Assembly (NCBI RefSeq): GCF_023231945.1
Contig: NZ_JAJLJH010000006.1
Span: 186,001 to 250,000, forward strand
Direction of reading: 5' to 3'
DNA from: Scleromatobacter humisilvae
GTDB taxonomy: Bacteria > Pseudomonadota > Gammaproteobacteria > Burkholderiales > Burkholderiaceae_C
DNA length: 64,000 nt
In this document: positions 61,501-64,000 of the stretch, piece after piece
How the letters are laid out: each line of letters opens with the position of its first letter
How positions within the stretch are numbered: the first letter of the stretch is position 1
Made by a program: the position numbers and the translations under genes
Notes under the pieces: model-generated
The model's input: only the letters and a program-made list of their open reading frames with translations
What the model was told of the DNA's origin: nothing
The model's database searches: none

Positions 61501-61582
61501 CGTGGAGCGCGTCGACGGCATCGTCCGGCCCGGACGCCGCCGCCGCGACGTTCGATCTGGAGAAGCCCTCGGGTGCGGACAT
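58502..61582 (-). CDS. multi-PAS hybrid sensor histidine kinase
   Basis: 1026 residues, no clear membrane helix, so cytoplasmic. About five PAS domains lie at roughly 24-95, 128-240, 265-385, 395-510 and 520-635; several have the PAC signature (RFRIL/EFRILRADGQVRWLAS, GVAIDVTERE). HisKA with LLARMSHELRTPMNAVLGFT (phospho-His) is near 655, and HATPase with NLLTNAIKYNRPGG, DDGVGMTPEQ and GTGIGLTIVKALVEGMGG near 770-885. A C-terminal receiver has LLYIEDNAVN, phospho-acceptor Asp in LTLVDMQLPD, and the Lys in YWTKPLDF. The ligand and the output partner are unknown; no response regulator is adjacent. Confidence 0.92.
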   Translation of the reverse strand: MSAPEGFSRSNVAAAASGPDDAVDALHAWARVAPVALAAIACDGVVAWVNPAFERLTGFAAAQAVGSAIEPLLDAAAPPWLPPAGELARRRLLRQDGVPLACDAQVDPIAGGQRLLTLIPRDVEADQDAEIRRLVALLDFVQTHARIGLWERNVRTQEGRWDPHMFRFFGIDPRRGTPSIAQVAQSSVPQDRLFQALTESMSAPGTYSHRYRLFTDTGALRRVQAHWQVFPDAGGQPDHVVGLVMDDTETFELASSVDEASAQLQLATELADVSMWRHDLVTQRVFLNGRAAQVMGMEARPEGVPIAEMRQRIHPDDLPEVLATHERALRATQPEDMQARYLGRDGQWHHIFTRRITQRDGFGTPVALSGVALDITEQMERLQRTDELARRLDDVTATSGIGVWRVLRDDSSAEWNAQMYAMAGVPPGQPGPGFGEWVDRYVHPDDRERVNLEVRQWIAQPDAPLEIAHRVLHADGQVRHVVSRARIEPEGSPYRASGVAIDVTERELALAALRQATERSALATRAAGIGIWEWDSDAGVTRWDDEMFVLRGHAPRSTPPSFEEMTAWVHPDDRAYVNDQIQSARVDDRAAYYEFRILRADGQVRWLASRSLPVRDERGRTRLRLGVNWDITEAHEAAAARHERELVLRESQAKSELLARMSHELRTPMNAVLGFTRLLLADDCANDCSAEAAATRQARLEHIHSAGEHLLTLINNVLELSRLDGPARDVVLQPVLLASLIEQTLPLVEGLAIQHGVTIVAPPSPLHVRADATRLKQVLVNLLTNAIKYNRPGGSVRLEVTPEAGRVLIRVSDDGVGMTPEQQTHAFEPFNRAGAERDGIEGTGIGLTIVKALVEGMGGRIAVHSARGVGSVFEVVLDAAADSGPLALPSRRLLYIEDNAVNVMIVSELVRRHRGIEFDSMPDGASGVARAAQTLPGLTLVDMQLPDIDGLEVLARLRADPATAALRVIALSANAIPADIQRALDAGFDDYWTKPLDFHVFNATLDEVFGSAGRARDEIAPTAPAA

Positions 61583-61749
61583 GGGGTGGCTTTGGAGCGA
61601 TGGAACGGGCCCAGTCTACCGCCGGGCCTCCGCTGCGCGGAATCCGCGGCAGGCGCGAGAATGGGACCACGCTGGCCCAGCTTTCCGCGCCGGCGACGCC
61701 GTTGCCAGCGTCTTTACGTGTCCTTACGACTCCCACACACCGCACGCCC

Positions 61750-62502
61750 ATGTCCGATCCGAACGCCCTGATCCCGCCGCCGCTGACGCCCGCGGGCGAT
61801 GTCGATGCCGCTCTCGCGGCCACCGGCTTCGCCGTCGTCGGGCCGCAGGACGTCGCCACGCTGGTCGGCATGCCGCTGGCCGCGCTCGACGCCTGGCTGC
61901 CGTACTGGGACAGGCTGCCGCCCGACGCCTACCTGCTCGATGGCGGCAAGTACCGCCAGCGCCGCCATGGCGCCTTTGTCGTCGACGGCGACGAGGTGAC
62001 CGCCGCGCCGCCGCGTCCGCACTGGCAGCCGGTCGACTACAACGCGCTGCACGGCGGCATCGAGCGCCACTTCGAGCAGATCGAAGCCGGCCTGGCCGGC
62101 GACCCGGCCTGGCGTCGGCTGCTGGTGGCGCTGGCCGCGCGCGCGTCGGCGCTGCGGGGCGCGCAGCGCTGGTTCGTCGAGGCGCATCCTTTCCGCATCG
62201 ACACGGCCAACGGCATCGGCCGGCCGACGCCCGAAGGCGCGCATCGCGACGGCGTCGACCTGGTCGGCGTGACGCTGGTCGCGCGCCACGGCATCAAGGG
62301 CGGCGAGACGCGCGTGTTCCAGGCGGCGGCGAGCGCGGGCCTGCGCTTCACGCTGTCCGACCCGTGGACGACGGTGCTGCTCGACGATGCGCGCGTCATC
62401 CACGAGACGACGCCGATCCAGCCCCTGAAGACCGGCGAGCCCGGCTGGCGCGACACGCTGGTGCTGACGTTCCGCGCCGACGGTTTCCAGGGGCCCAAAT
62501 AG
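61750..62502 (+). CDS. 2OG-Fe dioxygenase family protein
   Basis: 250 residues from ATG 61750; the frame is open upstream to 61573 without a better start. The family resembles 2OG-Fe(II) oxygenases related to L-isoleucine hydroxylase and BsmA. KYRQRRHGAFVVDGDEV, QRWFVEAHPFRIDTANGIGR, then the HxD iron site in EGAHRDGVDLVGVTLVARHG and the distal His in DARVIHETTPIQP. A basic residue for 2-oxoglutarate may be the Arg in WRDTLVLTFRADGF. It probably hydroxylates an amino acid or related small molecule; the substrate is unknown. Confidence 0.85.
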   Translation: MSDPNALIPPPLTPAGDVDAALAATGFAVVGPQDVATLVGMPLAALDAWLPYWDRLPPDAYLLDGGKYRQRRHGAFVVDGDEVTAAPPRPHWQPVDYNALHGGIERHFEQIEAGLAGDPAWRRLLVALAARASALRGAQRWFVEAHPFRIDTANGIGRPTPEGAHRDGVDLVGVTLVARHGIKGGETRVFQAAASAGLRFTLSDPWTTVLLDDARVIHETTPIQPLKTGEPGWRDTLVLTFRADGFQGPK

Positions 62503-62545
62503 GCGGCGCCTCCGAGGCCGCGGCGAACTGACGCGGCGCACGCCG

Positions 62546-62880
62546 TGGGGTCATCCGCTCCGTGGGGTCACATTCCGTGGGGTCATTCCGTGGGGTCAGG
62601 TCTTGCCTTTTGCCTGTACGCTGGGGTCAGGTCTTGCCTTTTGCCTCGCCTGACATAGGCGCAAGGCGCGACGCTTCGCGCACGGGAACGAGTGTTGGCG
62701 ACTTGGAAATTGCACGCCGAATGTTTGCTGACGCCCGGTGAAATGGAGGCAAAAGGCAAGACCTGACCCCACGCCCGGGGCAAAAGGCAAGACCTGACCC
62801 CAACCCGCGTGACCCCACGCCCGGGGCAAAAGGCAAGACCTGACCCCAACCCGATGACCCCGACCCGAGGTTTGACCCCA
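62546..62880. repeat. REP-like inverted repeat cluster (TGGGGTCAGGTCTTGCC units)
   Basis: Five full 24-base units begin TGGGGTCAGGTCTTGCC and end TTTTGCC. Two are on the plus strand (62591-62614, 62622-62645) and three on the minus strand (62748-62771, 62779-62802, 62825-62848; the last two 46 bases apart). Partial TGGGGTCA units lie at 62546, 62563 and 62578, and their complements at 62810, 62855 and 62873. The two arms face each other across about 100 bases without a recognisable gene. Similar repeats flank REP-associated (RAYT) transposase genes in proteobacteria; none is left here. Confidence 0.75.
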
Positions 62881-62919
62881 ACCGGAGGTTCAGCTGGTTG
62901 ACTCCCGGGCCCGAAATGC

Positions 62920-62954
62920 AAAAAAGGCCCCGAGGCGATGGACGCCCCGGGGCC
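62920..62954 (-). terminator. hairpin with T6 on the minus strand
   Basis: GGCCCCGAGGCG (62926-62937) pairs with CGCCCCGGGGCC (62943-62954) with one mismatch and loop ATGGA. The plus-strand A6 at 62920-62925 becomes T6 after the stem on the minus strand. No minus-strand gene lies between it and the window end, so its client is unclear. Confidence 0.55.
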
Positions 62955-62962
62955 GCTCGAAA

Positions 62963-62989
62963 AGCCTCGAGGCCGTTCAGCTCGAGGCT
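62963..62989. terminator. second hairpin before the carboxypeptidase gene
   Basis: AGCCTCGAG (62963-62971) and CTCGAGGCT (62981-62989) are perfect arms with a nine-base loop. Together with the previous hairpin it insulates the repeat block from the gene at 63117. There is no T run. Confidence 0.4.
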
Positions 62990-63116
62990 CGCTCAACAGG
63001 CGGCCTGGCTGGGCCGATCCACCGAGTACGAGTCAAATCCCTGATCGGATTCGGCCGAATGGCCGCGCGGCGGCGGGCACGCCACAATGTTCGACCACAT
63101 CGACATTGGGGAGCCC

Positions 63117-64000
63117 ATGACCGATTCCACCGCCTCCGCCGACAAGACCGCCGGCGACAAGCCCAAGCAGGCGCAACGCGACGCGGTCGAGCGCCTGCTG
63201 CGCGCCGCCCCGATGCGCAGCACCGGGACGATCAAGCTGGGCGGCAGGAAGCTGGACTACAAGGTCGAGGGCGCGTTCATCCCCGTGGTCGACGCCTCGC
63301 AGACCGACAAGCGCGGCGAGCCCGAGGCGGCCGTGTTCACCACGGCCTACCAGCTCGAGCGCAAGTCAGGCGAGGGCAAGCCGCGTCCCGTCTGCTTCGC
63401 GTTCAACGGCGGCCCGGGGTCGGCGTCGATCTGGCTGCAGCTGGGCGCGCTCGGGCCGAAGCGCCTGCGCATCGGCAACGACGGCTCGATGCTGCCGCCG
63501 CCCTACGAAGTCGAGGACAACCCGCTCAGCTGGTTCGAGCACTTCGACCTCGTCTTCGTCGACCCGCCGCACACCGGCTACTCCATCACCGCGAGCGACG
63601 ACGCGCGCAAGAAGCTGCTGTCTGTCGACGGCGACGTCGCCTGCCTGACCGACGTGATGCGCCAGTGGCTGTCGCGCCACCAGCGCTGGACCTCGCCGAT
63701 CTACGTCGCCGGCGAGAGCTACGGCACGACGCGCGGCGCGGCGATCGCCGACAAGCTCGCGGAGCAAGGCGTGTCGCTGGCGGGGCTGATCCTGATCTCG
63801 TGCGCGATGGACCTGCAATCCATCGTCTTCGAGGCGCGCAACGACCTGCCGTACGCGCTGTACCTGCCGGCGTATGCGGGCGTGGCGCAGTACCACGGCT
63901 GCCTCAAGGGGCCGCAGTCCAAGTCGCCGGAGGCCGCGCGCGCGCTCGCCACCGAGTTCGTCGACGCCGACTACCTGCGCGTGCTGCACCGCGGCGCGCG
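63117..64000 (+). CDS. S10-like serine carboxypeptidase, 3' end outside window
   Basis: The frame is open from ATG 63117 to the window end (294 residues visible), with GGGGAG five bases upstream of the start. PVCFAFNGGPGSASIWLQLG carries the S10 NGGPG oxyanion motif, and YVAGESYGTTRGAAIADKLA the catalytic Ser in GESYG; the Asp and His would lie downstream. FVDPPHTGYSIT is also typical. A Lys/Ala-rich N-terminus without a clear signal peptide precedes the domain. It would release C-terminal amino acids from peptides. A CACAAT -10-like element lies at 63083-63088. Confidence 0.9.
   Translation, partial: MTDSTASADKTAGDKPKQAQRDAVERLLRAAPMRSTGTIKLGGRKLDYKVEGAFIPVVDASQTDKRGEPEAAVFTTAYQLERKSGEGKPRPVCFAFNGGPGSASIWLQLGALGPKRLRIGNDGSMLPPPYEVEDNPLSWFEHFDLVFVDPPHTGYSITASDDARKKLLSVDGDVACLTDVMRQWLSRHQRWTSPIYVAGESYGTTRGAAIADKLAEQGVSLAGLILISCAMDLQSIVFEARNDLPYALYLPAYAGVAQYHGCLKGPQSKSPEAARALATEFVDADYLRVLHRGA

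Noticed and set aside
58551-61871. 1106-residue minus-strand ORF in another frame of the kinase gene
   Set aside because: Arg/Pro/Ala-rich composition without motifs; the other minus frame encodes the complete kinase.
62546-62880. Possible CRISPR array
   Set aside because: The units point in both directions, spacing is irregular and no spacer set of constant length exists; no cas gene is nearby.

Overview
This is a GC-rich window (about 70 % G+C by eye) from a Gram-negative betaproteobacterium. The best guess is a Burkholderiales member of the Roseateles/Mitsuaria/Rubrivivax type. The evidence is three PEP-CTERM exported proteins, a Caulobacter/Xanthomonas-type TonB-dependent receptor with accessory flavin halogenase, SapC and cupin genes, an SOS-controlled imuA-imuB pair, an ahpC-ahpF pair and an FeoAB system. 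The genus is inference. Coding density is high, and most very long antisense reading frames are GC-rich shadows.

Layout. 1-2.6 kb: tail of a large PEP-CTERM protein and two small related membrane proteins. 2.8-4.7 kb: divergent LysR regulator and SDR oxidoreductase. 4.7-6.1 kb: a lower-GC insertion beside tRNA-Ala(CGC), carrying a LexA-box-controlled small gene and a DUF5677 gene, and truncating an NTF2-like gene. 6.2-14.1 kb: a leftward five-gene operon (TonB receptor, halogenase, SapC, cupin, halogenase) behind LacI-type operators. 14.6-18.2 kb: an alpha/beta hydrolase, then feoA-feoB-Cys-rich membrane protein behind a Fur box. 18.5-20.7 kb: ahpC-ahpF behind OxyR-like half sites. 20.7-29.1 kb: an Asp-box propeller protein and a complete xylose uptake/catabolism operon with a divergent ROK repressor. 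29.1-32.2 kb: a large secreted alpha/beta hydrolase and a PEP-CTERM protein. 32.3-39.7 kb: a GntR-linked catabolic cluster (hydratase, MFS carrier, class V aminotransferase, FAD/Fe-S dehydrogenase). 39.6-43.6 kb: RarD, a YciI protein, a membrane protein, a divergent MarR/SDR pair and a YchJ protein. 43.7-46.1 kb: imuA-imuB behind a LexA box, without dnaE2. 46.3-53.7 kb: an exported phosphoesterase / PEP-CTERM / dihaem peroxidase operon and several exported proteins of unknown role. 53.9-58 kb: a GH31 glucosidase, tandem copies of a tiny exported peptide gene, and an ArsR-SRPBCC pair. 58.2-62.5 kb: a multi-PAS hybrid histidine kinase with a coupled small protein, and a 2OG-Fe oxygenase. 62.5-63 kb: an inverted REP-like repeat cluster. 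63.1 kb to the end: start of an S10-type serine carboxypeptidase.

How it fits together. The TonB/halogenase operon, xylose operon, GH31 enzyme and secreted hydrolases suggest scavenging of plant or environmental saccharides, each with a nearby local operator. Stress loci (SOS, peroxide, iron) have recognisable binding sites. The least explained parts are the halogenase-containing TonB operon, the SOS-controlled insertion next to tRNA-Ala, the duplicated 48/49-residue exported peptides, and the REP-like repeat block.
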